Positions 14,001 to 35,273 of a stretch of 57,079 bases of DNA are shown here, in pieces (the first letter of the stretch is position 1; each line of letters begins with the position of its first letter). Position numbers and translations under genes: made by a program. The stretch is from Ichthyophonus hoferi (Eukaryota > Opisthokonta > Ichthyosporea > Ichthyophonida > Ichthyophonidae), in assembly GCA_002751075.1 (NCBI GenBank), contig NAOQ01000013.1, positions 179,166 through 236,244 of the forward strand. Reading direction: 5' to 3'. The notes below the pieces were generated by a model. The model searched no databases, was not told where the DNA came from, and worked only from the letters and a program-made list of their open reading frames with translations.

Positions 14001-17000
14001 TATATTTGCAGCAATATATACAATATTTCTTTGAGTATTGTATATATATGCTCAATAATAGTTACAGCCACCTTTCTCTATATCCACATCTCTACCATAT
14101 CGTATACCTCTATTACTCACTGGATGGTTTATACTCTCCTTCCCTAGCTGGGCAGTGCCTACGATGTATACCTCCCAAGTATAGAGGGGCAGATTGACGA
14201 ACAAGACAAGGAGCTAAGTAGCTATATGACTACGTTCTTCCCCCGACAATCTACTATGAAATTTTTTCCAGGTCGCTCCAATAGGTGTGTGCTTTTATGC
14301 GTGTGTGCGCGTGTGGGAGTTTTACTTATGTAGTTTCTCTCTTTTGTCTATTTTGCTGCTCTTATTCTTTGCTATGATTATACTATTGTTACCGTTTCTT
14401 GCCCACCCCTTATGGTAAGCAAACCTACGTCAGACCTACGTGCATATATGTACAGACATATATCTATTTAGACATTTAGATTTACCAGCATATATATACG
14501 TCCATACATACATGTATACCTACCTACCTACCTACCTACCTACTTAGATACATACATACATACATACATACTTACTTATATACTTACCTACATACTTACA
14601 TATATACACACCATAACACACTCACAACTACACATACAGTTTAATCCCATCTACAGGAAGTGGTGGGGGGCTAACACCAGTCAGGCGAGGCTCAGAAGCA
14701 ATGGTAAGACAAGGTCCTTCTAATCACATACCGTTTACATATTATCTGCATTAAGTGCAACATGTACATGGCATAAACACCCATAGGAAAATTAGAAGCA
14801 ATATATATTCAAACACCGATTAAATTCAGCTAGACTTGCTTGGGTGTTTCTGCTTTTAGTGTTATGTGTAGTTATAGGGTTGGTATGATTATATTGAGAC
14901 ATAAAGAGTGTATGTAAGCGTACTAGTGGCCATCTACGAGTGATAAATAGCCAATCATTTACATTGACCTATCCCTCTGACACCCTATCATTTTGTTAGC
15001 CCTCATATCTTGTTCTCTAATCACATTCCACACATACTCTCTTTATCTGTTACTCTTTGGCCTTACTGGTTTCCACTACCACCTTGTTTCTCATGGGCTT
15101 TATGCACTCATACACCTTTATTTACCTGTACGTATGATTGGTCTACAGGTGTCACCAATGGTAACCAGCCGCTTAGGATCATTCATATCGCCCACTAAAC
15201 AAGGCTATGTTTTCATTGGTGTGTATATATATGTATTTCTTTTGGCTTACTTATTTTTTTTTTATGCGTTATTTTTCTACCTCCCTTTTCTGTTTGGATC
15301 TTTTGGTTTATATTTTTGTCCTATCTTCTCTATCTATCTTTAGGGTTATATGCAGCGGATAAGAAATGGTTCAATATTGTATACGAAATGGAATGATATA
15401 TTATATTATACTATAGTATACTATATTCGGTTGTAGTATATTGTATTGTATTATGTTGTATTGTATTATATTTTATTACTGTATTGTCTTATATTGTATT
15501 ATATGGTATTTTAATGTATTGTATTATCTTTATTGTATTATATTATATTATATTGTATTGTATTATAGTATATTATGCTATATTATACTATATTATATTA
15601 TTATATATATATATACCAACTCACGCATGCATATGCACATATAGGTAGTCCAAATGACAAAAACTCTTGGCGCCAACGATACTTCCTTCAAAACGACACA
15701 CAAATCTACTATTTTAGAGATAAGGATGCTGTAAGTGTTTATAGGTCATGTTAATATATTTGTTATTATAAGTATTACCAATACAATATTACCTATAAAT
15801 ACACACATTTATGTTATTTGTCCTGGATACTAAAAGGGCCCCACATCCTCATCTCCCAACTGATATTAGACCAATAAATAGTTTATACACTCGTGTATAA
15901 TTATTTATAACTACGCCTAGCCAATCCTTTAACTACACTTTTAATCGGACTTTATTTTCTATTTCTATCCTTTTCTTTAATACATGCATACATACATACA
16001 TACATACATACATACATACATACATACTCGTTTTGGTATTTGTGTTTGTGCCTGAGCACAACGTTACACACCTATACTCCACCTATCGTTGCGTGCGTTA
16101 CACAAAATTGACCCAATTGATAATCACCACCAGGACTTGCTACCAATCGGCATGATCGACCTTAAGCAACATCACACGGTCAGACAGATCATGGTGGGCA
16201 ATGTGCGAATCATAGAGCTTAGTTCCGACCCGGCCCATGAAGTTCGCAAGTATTACTTTCATGCTGCGGATCCCCTTGAGGTGGGTTGAACGGTCATAAG
16301 GATATATGTCTATATGCAGGTATATGCGTGTATGTATAAGTATATTTATGTATTTGAATGGTATTATGTATATATGATAATAAGAGAATGGGCTAGTATA
16401 TATACATGTATATGTATATCTAGATACACCACCGCCCACCTACCCACCAACCTACCCCCAGACTTTGTTCTAAACATCACCATATTTCCTACAGACCATG
16501 GATTGGATTACTACCGTCATGGATAAATTTACAGAGATAAGATTAAACAAACAACGCGAAGAATGGTTCGTGTACTCTCTTCCCTTAATATACATAGTTT
16601 TAGTTTTTTAGTTTTTTTTTTGTTTTTTTTTTGTTATTGTTTTTCTACCTAAAGTATTGTTCGGTATGGTTTGTAATCTGCGGTAGTGTACTTATTTTTA
16701 TAGGTTATACATGACTATGTATTGATATATTAGTTGTAGTTTATAAAGCACCTTACTTTTATGGACTGAGATAACAGGTATGATTGGCCGGCTTACTATA
16801 CTACACTTGGATTCTGTTTATACTCTTTGTCTTTAGTAGAGCTACTCTAATTGTACGAATATATATACTTAGCAATCATAAAGGCATGATAAAAGAAGGA
16901 AGAGGAGAAAACGATTGAAGATTGGAGGGAGGCGGAGGAGGGTAAAAGTATGGACTATATTAATATAGTAATAGCACTAATGTGGTGATGGCCAGGTATG

Positions 17001-20000
17001 CGCATATATCTATGGATGCATACCTGTATGCACGTGCATAGTTGCATATATGTATAGATAGATAGATATATATATATATATATATTAAAGAAATCACTTG
17101 ACTAGTACTGGGCTTGTGAATGTATTCTTTCATACCAACTTAGATTATTGATCACATACTACATATCGCAGGAACAATCTCATCAGGAAGCGAACTTCTG
17201 CGAATGACCATTTGCACGTGGTATGTATGTGTATTAAACAGTTTTTTAAAGAAAATTATTGCTTATTTAAGATGGATTTATTCTATTTTTCTGATTGGTA
17301 AAGCTGCTCTTGGCCAATGTTTTTTCAATCTCTTTTTTTAATATTTTTAATAGTTTATATTGTATATTAGTATGCAGAGATTTTACCCCTCGCTGCTCCA
17401 TATTTAGCCCATTGGTGTAAAACCATCTTTTATGTGATTAGATGGAGGTGACGTCATAGTGACAAGGGGTGCAATGTCTGTCCAATACATAGACGTATAG
17501 ACCTACTTACCTATTTCCTAACCCTTATACATACTATTGGTACATAGGAGATTGCGGCTTCAATGCTCTCTGCCACTGACGTCACAATCGACATTCCCCG
17601 GCGATTATCCTTAAATGGTAATATCACTCCTTAGGCTATCTATCCATCTATCTCATGCTATATATGGTTATGCTGTGATTTAGCATGAGCATGTCCGAGT
17701 TTGCTTTTTTTATTTAGAAATGTTTATAGTAATACATACGCATACACATACATAGATGCGTATATGAGAGTGGGTCCACATGACTTCTAGCCTACCATCT
17801 CCTATCCATTTATACACGTCACATACCCTTGCATCCCTACTTCTTGAACGATACAGTATTGCTATACACTGCCAAATAAGTCATAGTATAGTATGGTAAA
17901 CCAATAAGAGGACAAGAGGAAGGAATAAGAAAGGAATGCAATGATTTGTTTAATGTCGTGGACGCTCTTAACTACTGGCATTCTACATAGAAAATGCCTG
18001 ATGGGAGATTAGAAAACACAGAATGTATTTCTAATATATGGATATGATAATAGGTGATACATTTTAAATTAAATTTAATATACGTTTACTGGGCTTCTGG
18101 GACACAACTGAGTTTGCCTTTCCAGTTGCTTTTTTTCAAAGGAAAATAGAAAAACAGAAATGTATATATATATCTTTTTGTATTGACGGTACCTACGGGT
18201 TTTCGCTTGGTAGGCGATTAACAGTGGTTAAATTTTAATTCAGATTCCCTTTGGACTAGCAAACTGGGTGACTTGGACTTTGACGTTTTCAAGGCACGCT
18301 TACATTATAATATCTCTCTCTTTGAATATGGCGTTGTAGTAGCATTGCATTATCAAATTACACCATGATTGTTTTATAATGTTACGGTATTACAGTATTA
18401 TAATACTATTAGATTATTGTATTCTTTTATGGTTACTTCATAATATTGTTCTAATGTGATATTCTTGCATTGCTGTATTATCATATTAACGTATTATTCT
18501 ATTATTTAATTATCTTATCTATAGATTATTTGATTATTTTATACATATATCTACCCCGTTTTATTTCCTATATACTCACAAATCAATAGTAAGCAATGCA
18601 TAAACTCAAACAACGATTAATTGATGATACCAATGGTAATCTCTAGGAGTATTATATTTAACATGGCGAACCACATTGGGGGAGGTAGGTTGCCGCAGTA
18701 ACGAACTGCCAACCACTTCAATACATTGGAAAAGCACTATTTCAAAACCTGGGTCTCATAGAAAAGGTAAATATCCCATAAATATCCTTCTACCCACCCA
18801 TAAACACACATCTATACATATACATACACGCAGACACACATTGATGTATACATCGACGCACACCTATGCTTGTACTTACTTTACTACCTCTCTACCTCTC
18901 TACTTCTCTCCCTGTTTCCCTGTTTCCCACTATTAGTTTAAAATACCCGAGTCCAAACTCGACAACTTCCTGCGGTGCATGGAACGGGGATATCGTAGAG
19001 CGAATCATTATCACAATGCCTATCATGCTGCTGATGTCACACAAACCCTGTATTACTTCTTAATCACTTTAAGATTGGCCCAATATATTGGCGAGCTGGA
19101 TGTCCTGGCCGCCATTGTAGCTGCTATTATACACGACTTTATGCATCCAGGTATGTGTGCTTATTTATGTGCGGTTGTGTATATGTGTGCGTATGTATAT
19201 ATGTGGGTGTATGTGTAAGTATAACTGCAAGTGTATCTATCTATAAAGTGAATAATACAGCTATATTCATATGTAGCATCCATTCTTATATAACAAATTT
19301 TAAGTTTCTCTTAATTTCTAATAAAACTTTAGAAGGCAAAATAGCAATTCATCTAACCACAATCATCATAATCATACAGCAACTAACTGTGTGTATTGGG
19401 ATAATATCAGGTCTTAACAATACCTATCATATCAACACGCGATCTACCGAGGCTTCACTTTACAACGATCAGTCTGTACTGGAAAACATGCATTTAACCA
19501 AGGTGGGCAGTGGTACATATATAGTGATCTAGCTGCTTATATATAACAATTATAAAAACTATCATGCATTCATATATGCGCACATGTATACTATCATACA
19601 CAATATCATACATACTATGATATATGCATCTACACATAATATACTAACTGTTCCTTTGCACCCGTGCCCAATCAGGCCTTCCAAGTGCTGTCCGATGATG
19701 ACTGCAACATTCTTATTGGTTTAAATGATGAGGAATATAAACACTTCCGAGCGGTGGTCATTCACATGGTCCTTAATACTGACATGAGTCTTCACTTCGA
19801 GCTTACCGGTGGGTATGCATGTAGGCTATACCCCCTCCCCCTTATTTTAGTGTACTTTTATGCTGGTCTTCTGTTATATTGATATAATGTTATATTGTTG
19901 TACTGCGATATACCTTGATATGGCCATTAAACCATCAATGAACATGCATCTTTAAATTTTAGTTTTAATTTTATGTATGATTTATATACCTAATGCATAT

Positions 20001-22230
20001 ATACTGTGACCTATGGTGAAGGTTAATATATAAGTATATAAATTAGTTATATGCACTAGCAATTTCTTGCCACGATAATATGTTTGCTTTTGTTTATACC
20101 CCCTTTTCTCTATTGTTTTTTGTTTTACCTTAAATACAAAAGATGGTCGTTTATTCTTATATTGCCATACTATTGTCATATTCCTGCATCATAACACGTG
20201 CTTCAATCACGTCCAGGCAAGTTCAAGAGTGTAATTACGCTATTGGACCCTAATTTGGAGGATGGACCGCTACCCAATAACACTATCATGTTGATTCTGG
20301 CTATGGCACTGCATTGTGCTGATGTGTCAAATCCTGTAAAGAAACACCATATATATATACAGGTGTGTGTATATAGTTATATATAGATTTGTAAGTATAT
20401 GTATATATACAAGTGTGTGTATATATGTATATATAGATGTGTAAGTATATGCGTAATACTAATATATATATATATGTATCACATGTATGGTGTACATCTT
20501 ATACTTATTTTTATGTTTTACTGATTTATATATGCACTGTGGCATGCATGCACACTTTTCTTCTTTTTTTTATTCTGTAGTCTTGCTACAGGAATTATTT
20601 CTCAATTCAATTAGATAGTGTCTTATTAGCCTGTAAAACGTATTATGAAGAAGATAGGAAATGGGTAGTTACAGGCGGGAAAAGCATGGTTGTTTGTTTA
20701 TGACCCTTAAGGCAGTGTCAGGGTTTATATGTTTTCATGAGGCATTTGGAGGCGCCAATATACCTTTATACATGTTTACGAATGTAATACATACATATTG
20801 ATATGTCATCCTACTATTATACATACATACATACATACATACATACATACATTCCATTATACTATCATACAGTGGGCAGATCGTGTGATGGCAGAATTCA
20901 GGAGTCAAGGCGATGTATCTTTTTTTATTAACCACTCATGCATTACTATGTAATTGCTTACCCTGTAATGTATAGTTATTACTGTATTTTAAACCCATAA
21001 AGCTAGTAGAGTAGATTGTGGTGTTATTCATGTGATAGAGCAAGATATAAATAAGGTTAAGGTAATAATATATGTACGTTATTGGAATTATGGTGTGTTT
21101 TTGTGATTGCATCTATGTACGTGTTGAACTTAAAAACTATGAAAGTTGTAACCTTTCATAGAATTTATATGTGTATATGCCTGTGTACGTGTGTGCGTGT
21201 ATGCAATCAAGCGTATAGATAGATGATGATGAAAGACCCACACCACTCCAAGAGATGCCTGTAGCTTTATATATCCTTAACTCTTATCACAGTTGGAACG
21301 AGAAATTGGCCTGCCAATATCTCCCATGTTTGATCGCTACACTGTAACAATCGAGAAGTGCCAGGTATATCCATTCATAATTATTTATTTGTTTCTTATT
21401 TTTCCTTATGCTTTTGACATCTCTTGGTTGGTTTCTCATTGGGGAGGAAATATCTAGTTTATTGTGGTTTTAAAAGTTTTTTAAAAATTAATTCTAATGC
21501 TTTTTAATTCTTTTTAAATACTTTTTATTTTTTTCGTTTTTAACATATCCACTGATAAATGTGTGTAGATGAAATAAAATAGGTATAATACTGTTATACT
21601 TATATAGATGGCCTGACATTGGTTGCAACACATTATTTACCTTTTATCGTATCTCTTCCTTCCACACAGTCAAGTTTTATCAACTTCATAGTAGAACCTC
21701 TATTTGAAATTTTCGCTGAATTTGTTCCAGAAATTGCAGACGAATGTATACCCAACTTACGAATGAATAAAGACCGATGGTTAAAAGTATGCTTTTATAG
21801 GGGTCGGGAAGAGGTCATGATTGTCAGCCAGTCATAGTATCTCTCTTTGTTTGGCCTAATTACGCGCTTGCATACACTAGAATTGATGTATATATGTATA
21901 TGAATATCGGATAGGATAGGGCGGTTAGCTATGCACTTTGATCTTAGTACACTTTTAACATATCTACATCAGCATGTGTACGATTGTATATCTACTTGTA
22001 TGTCGGCATATATATATATATGTGTGTGTATATTATATACTATCTATATACGTTTCCTTTTATATATGTATAACATTATCTATGCAAGAAGCTACAAGTA
22101 CATGTTTTTATATGTTAAGGGATTGTCTAATGTGATATATGGTATCTCTTCCCCCTAGATGCTGGATGAGAACGCGAAGGCAGAACAGGCAGCTACTATG
22201 GCGATAGGTGGGAATAACTGGTTCCTGTAA
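8066..22230 (+). CDS. H-NOX/HNOBA - PH - cyclic nucleotide phosphodiesterase fusion
   Basis: Predicted gas- or redox-regulated cyclic nucleotide phosphodiesterase of 1,046 residues. Exons: 8066-8322, 8842-9094, 9983-10202, 10685-10805, 11424-11523, 11698-11871, 12418-12578, 12751-12820, 13096-13200, 14148-14271, 14657-14703, 15149-15218, 15645-15730, 16134-16280, 16495-16565, 17172-17220, 17548-17617, 18244-18293, 18689-18766, 18937-19150, 19411-19502, 19676-19808, 20217-20362, 20873-20914, 21293-21364, 21670-21786, 22159-22230. All phases agree. H-NOX is at 1-175, with the heme-ligand His109 in VNAVHAEL. HNOBA is at about 235-375 (IFPFHIAFDYDMKIVQLG). A linker follows, with a helix at 453-487. 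The PH domain is at about 563-668 (SWRQRYFL; terminal W649). The PDE domain is at about 709-1040, PDE1-like: H777, H781, H817-D818, D933 and invariant Q984. The substrate, cAMP or cGMP, cannot be read off. The joint between 14271 and 14657 is the least certain. Confidence 0.88.
12964..13030. repeat. (ATTACT)n microsatellite in PDE gene intron
   Basis: About eleven uninterrupted units of the hexamer ATTACT lie between the exons ending at 12820 and starting at 13096. A pyrimidine tract and the acceptor of the next exon follow. Confidence 0.9.
13259..13282. repeat. (AG)n microsatellite in PDE gene intron
   Basis: About twelve AG units lie shortly after the donor at 13201, giving a purine-rich stretch on the coding strand. 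Confidence 0.9.
13699..13726. repeat. Perfect 28-bp palindrome in PDE gene intron
   Basis: Two perfect 14-base arms, GTGCATATACATGT and its reverse complement, meet with no spacer. The flanking bases do not pair, so 28 bp is the full extent. It lies in the long intron between the exons ending at 13200 and starting at 14148. It could be a chance product of the TATA/ACAT-rich intron, or a binding site for a dimeric factor. Confidence 0.85.
14517..14570. repeat. (TACC)n/(TACA)n tetranucleotide repeat
   Basis: A block of TACC units passes into TACA units in the intron before the exon at 14657. Confidence 0.85.
15404..15615. repeat. TATTA/TATTG-rich degenerate repeat in PDE gene intron
   Basis: An imperfect run of pentamers such as TATTA and TATTG fills most of the intron between the exons ending at 15218 and starting at 15645. 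The long tyrosine/isoleucine/leucine reading frame across it is a by-product of the repeat. Confidence 0.8.
15987..16027. repeat. (ACAT)n microsatellite
   Basis: About ten ACAT units occur in the intron that separates the two central PH-domain exons (15730 to 16134). A similar run occurs at 20821-20851. Confidence 0.9.
20821..20851. repeat. (ACAT)n microsatellite near exon 24 acceptor
   Basis: About eight ACAT units end some 20 bp before the acceptor of the 42-bp exon at 20873, replacing much of the usual pyrimidine tract. Confidence 0.9.
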
Positions 22231-24766
22231 GGCCTTTATACCCGATGAATATCATATATTCATTCATTTACACAAATTCAACTGCCCCATTCATTTTCCT
22301 GTTCATACGAAACTAAACATCGCACTATATTTGCTACATAGTAGCTATTCTCATGTCTTCTATATATATATTTATGCAGACTAAGCTAAGCCTACTTTCC
22401 TCTTCCTTTCCATTCCAGATTCTGAAAATTAGATTTGCAGTTGTCCCCCCAGAACACTGACTAAGCATGAAATTTTGTGGGACGTTCTATATGTGCCTAC
22501 CCCATAATCGCGATTCTCCGGAACTTTGCAAATGTGATTGCCTGTCCTTTACAATTTACTATTGCATTAAGGTGTGAAAATGAACCAAACGAATATCGTC
22601 TTTATCACAACATGTTTATGATGGGAACTATGTGGTCATATAGCCAAGGGTTTCGTGGAGGGTGTTTATTACTAAGGAGATATTCTCTGCTCTTTTAATG
22701 ACAAGGTGATTTTATTTATAAATTATAGCTACATATATATATATATAGATAGAGACAGAGAAAAAGAAGAGGGACTATGAAGGATAATAATGTGGAAGAA
22801 TGGCTTTAGACATTGACGCTGATGCAAGTGTGTGAATATTTGCCATGGACACACGGCGTATGAGTAGAATTTTCATTTTCATTGTGACTATCGTGTGACA
22901 AATAAAGATTACCACTGTGTCGCATACCTCTGAATATTGTTGTAAATTATTGGATGTTTTGTAAGAAAAAAAATATTTGAATGACGAAGCAGCAACGTAT
23001 TTGGACATACTGTTGCGTAATAAAATAAATACTGTTTTTTATGAAAAATATATATTTTTATATGACTAATATGATCCGTGAGGTTGTGTAGATTGAATTA
23101 TTGAATTTAATGAATTGGACATGTTGGGATAGTGATTTTTATTTTTATTATAAATTGAAAGCGATTATGACTAATTCATTTATGAGAAGGAAATAAAAAG
23201 CAATTTATGAAACAGTTTAATTGTACTTGTGTTTAAGCTTAGTGAACACATAGTATGTATACATTGTTTATTTATAGATTATTACATCTTCTGTATCTAT
23301 GTATTAATAGCCATTTATAATAAGTCATAAAATCATGTACTTGAAAATTGTCTTACCAGATAGATAGTGTGTATGTACCGATGAAGTTATGAAACAAATA
23401 TGCCCCAAAGCATTGGAATAAAAATGCATATTATAACATTGAAAGCTATCAATCAACTATAAATTTACCGTGTCATATCCAATAGCATACCATTGTTATA
23501 GTCAATGCAAATACACTAATACGTCAGGAATTAAGCCTGCTCTCCCTTAAATTAGATTGGATGCAAGGCTAACTCATTGAACTCACATAGAGACTTTGAA
23601 AAACTGACGGAAAGTAATTTTTGTCAAATATAGTTACTATATACACAACATAAGCAAAATAACTATAGCTAAAATGTTCAATTAATTAAGGCTAGGTTCT
23701 GAAGTGGTCTATATATAATGGTATATTTAAAAAGTATGAAAAGGCTTTATCTGAGACAGATTAGAGACTCTAGATTCTGTAGTGATACTAAATAAAGGCT
23801 ATGCAGTTTTTATCCTAAATCCCCAGCTTGCAATAGTCGGCTACCACCCTGAATATGGGTGAGATAATTACTACAAGCGGAGATCAGCAATTTTTTAAAA
23901 AACATTATGAAAATATTCACATAATTATATATATGCGTGTGTGTGTAGGCGAAAATAGTACTAAAACGTAGGTAACACTATTTTACTTCACGGAGTAATA
24001 GCATTATTACAAATACTCCCGCCTTTTTTAAGATGAATAATGGCCAATAAATATTAATGTTAAAGACTAAAAGTAGTTAAAATTCCAGAATTCAGCCAAT
24101 CAGGTATCAACAGTATTTGTCAACGGCACATCTATTGCATCATAATATCATAACAAATTTATGATATATATCCTATGACTCCCACACATATATACACTAT
24201 AAAATATACTATTATAACTATCCTAGCATAGTTATGTATATATATATAATATAGTGTAATTGAATTACATAGCCTAGCTATATACATATACTTTAGCTAT
24301 GTTAATAATTCGACTGCCAAGGCTGAAATGCTTTGGAAGCTGTCAAGGGTTGTTAAGTGCTTTGGGAGGCAGCCAAAACTACACTAAGGTAAACTGGCTG
24401 GTGGCTACTATAATATAGTTATAGGTAGATGAAACACGGATATAATTGGCTTATGATGTATCATTTACACCACATCTACTTTCACTCTCTGCTTGCCAAA
24501 TAGTCATTCAATACATAACATGCTCCACGTCAGGTCTACACGTCTTTTCCAACTATATTTACATTTATCCTCCCTTCTCCGCCTATCCTACTCTATACAG
24601 CCTTTTTATTCCCTTTGCCTTTCCTTTTACTTTTATACTTCTTTATTTCTAATATAGTATTCCCTCTAAGCATATTATATTAAAGCGAAATTACACGGGT
24701 GTTTTGTTTTGCGTATTTTCCTTTTTCACCTTTTTCTTTTTTTCAATTTTACATATATACTTACCT
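22231..24766. other. 3' flank and intergenic spacer
   Basis: The first part is probably the 3' untranslated region of the phosphodiesterase gene; an AATAAA occurs at about 22899. A short open frame at 22477-22698 has no recognisable domain. One copy of the dispersed repeat lies at 23678-23890. The rest is AT-rich with no identifiable feature. Confidence 0.5.
23678..23890 (+). repeat. Dispersed repeat, copy 1 (forward)
   Basis: One of four copies, each about 210-235 bp, in this window. Shared landmarks in order: an AATTAATTAA start, a GTATGAAAAGGC-type block, CTGAGACAGATTAGAGACTC, TTTTTATCCTAAA, GCTTGCAATAGTCGGCTACC and the end GGTGAGATAATTACTACA. No target duplication or coding potential is evident. 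It could be a SINE, a MITE or the 3' end of a longer element. Confidence 0.75.
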
Positions 24767-34254
<9,488 letters not shown>

Positions 34255-35040
34255 CGTTCAGTAGCCAGTGATTGCTAAGTTCAAAATGCCTAAGCTTAGA
34301 GAGAAACAAAGCATGGGTTGATGCAATGCTTTATTGTTCTCTGTAGTATCCTGTTTGACTAGAAATTGTAAGGACTCGGTTGGCATAGGACAAAGGGATA
34401 ATTAATGCTTATACTTACTAGTTCCGATCTGAGTAAGCAAAAGATAAGAAAATATAGCTATATGCATGTGAATAAGGAATTGGAGATGTGTATATATATA
34501 TGAGAGGCAGAGAATGATGACGTGTAATTGGTTAATAAACAGATGCCAGTAAGGTTTTTTCTCTAGACTGGAATATGAATTATAACTAATGAAAATGATA
34601 AGCGAACACCCAAGTCTTATAAAGCAGTTAAATTTGAACTGTTCCTGTACCCCAATCGGAAACTACCTTTACGTATACATGAAATAAATTTGACCAGTCC
34701 TCTGCCAATACATTTGGGGATAACAGCATACATTAATATACGCTATACATTTTCATTAATGCCCCATACATGTATATTGATTGGATATCAATAAAGTTTG
34801 CTAGTTCATGACTAGAATTTGTACCCTATGTGTAACAGACTTATCGTTTTCTACTATCTATTTTATTTTATTTTGAATATTTTTCTTATCCGTCGATCTT
34901 GCTGTTTTCTAACACTTCATATATGTATATATGTATATATTGACGTATACGGCATTTCCTGTAGTATGGCTCAATCTAGAAGTGAAAACAATACAAACAT
35001 TATAAAATATGGCTATATAGAAACGTAGGTAAAGTAACTA

Positions 35041-35273
35041 AAGCTTTAATTATCTAATTAATTAATACTGAACTCTGAAGTATTTTAAAGATCAAATGCT
35101 ATATTTGGAAATTATAAAATGTTTTGTCTGAGCCAGATTGGGAACTCCTGATTTTGTACTGATATCGGACTAAGGTTACATGGTTTATATCTTAAACTCT
35201 CTACTTACAACAATTGGCTGCCACCCTGAACAAGGATGAGATAATTACTGTGTAGGCTGAAGCTGATAAAATT
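35041..35273 (+). repeat. Dispersed repeat, copy 2 (forward)
   Basis: Same family and orientation as the copy at 23678. Shared blocks include AATTAATTAAT, TTGTCTGAGCCAGATTGG, ATTTTGTACTGATAT, TTGGCTGCCACCCTGAA and GATGAGATAATTACT. The many differences between copies indicate an old family. Confidence 0.75.

Noticed and set aside
15441-15644. Tyr/Ile/Leu-rich open frame
   Set aside because: Product of the TATTA/TATTG repeat.
8066-22230. Two separate genes, an H-NOX gene and a PDE gene
   Set aside because: Every exon joins in phase, including the linker and PH exons; there is no in-frame stop with a following start, and no intergenic-length gap (the longest intron is under 1 kb). Transcripts would still be decisive.
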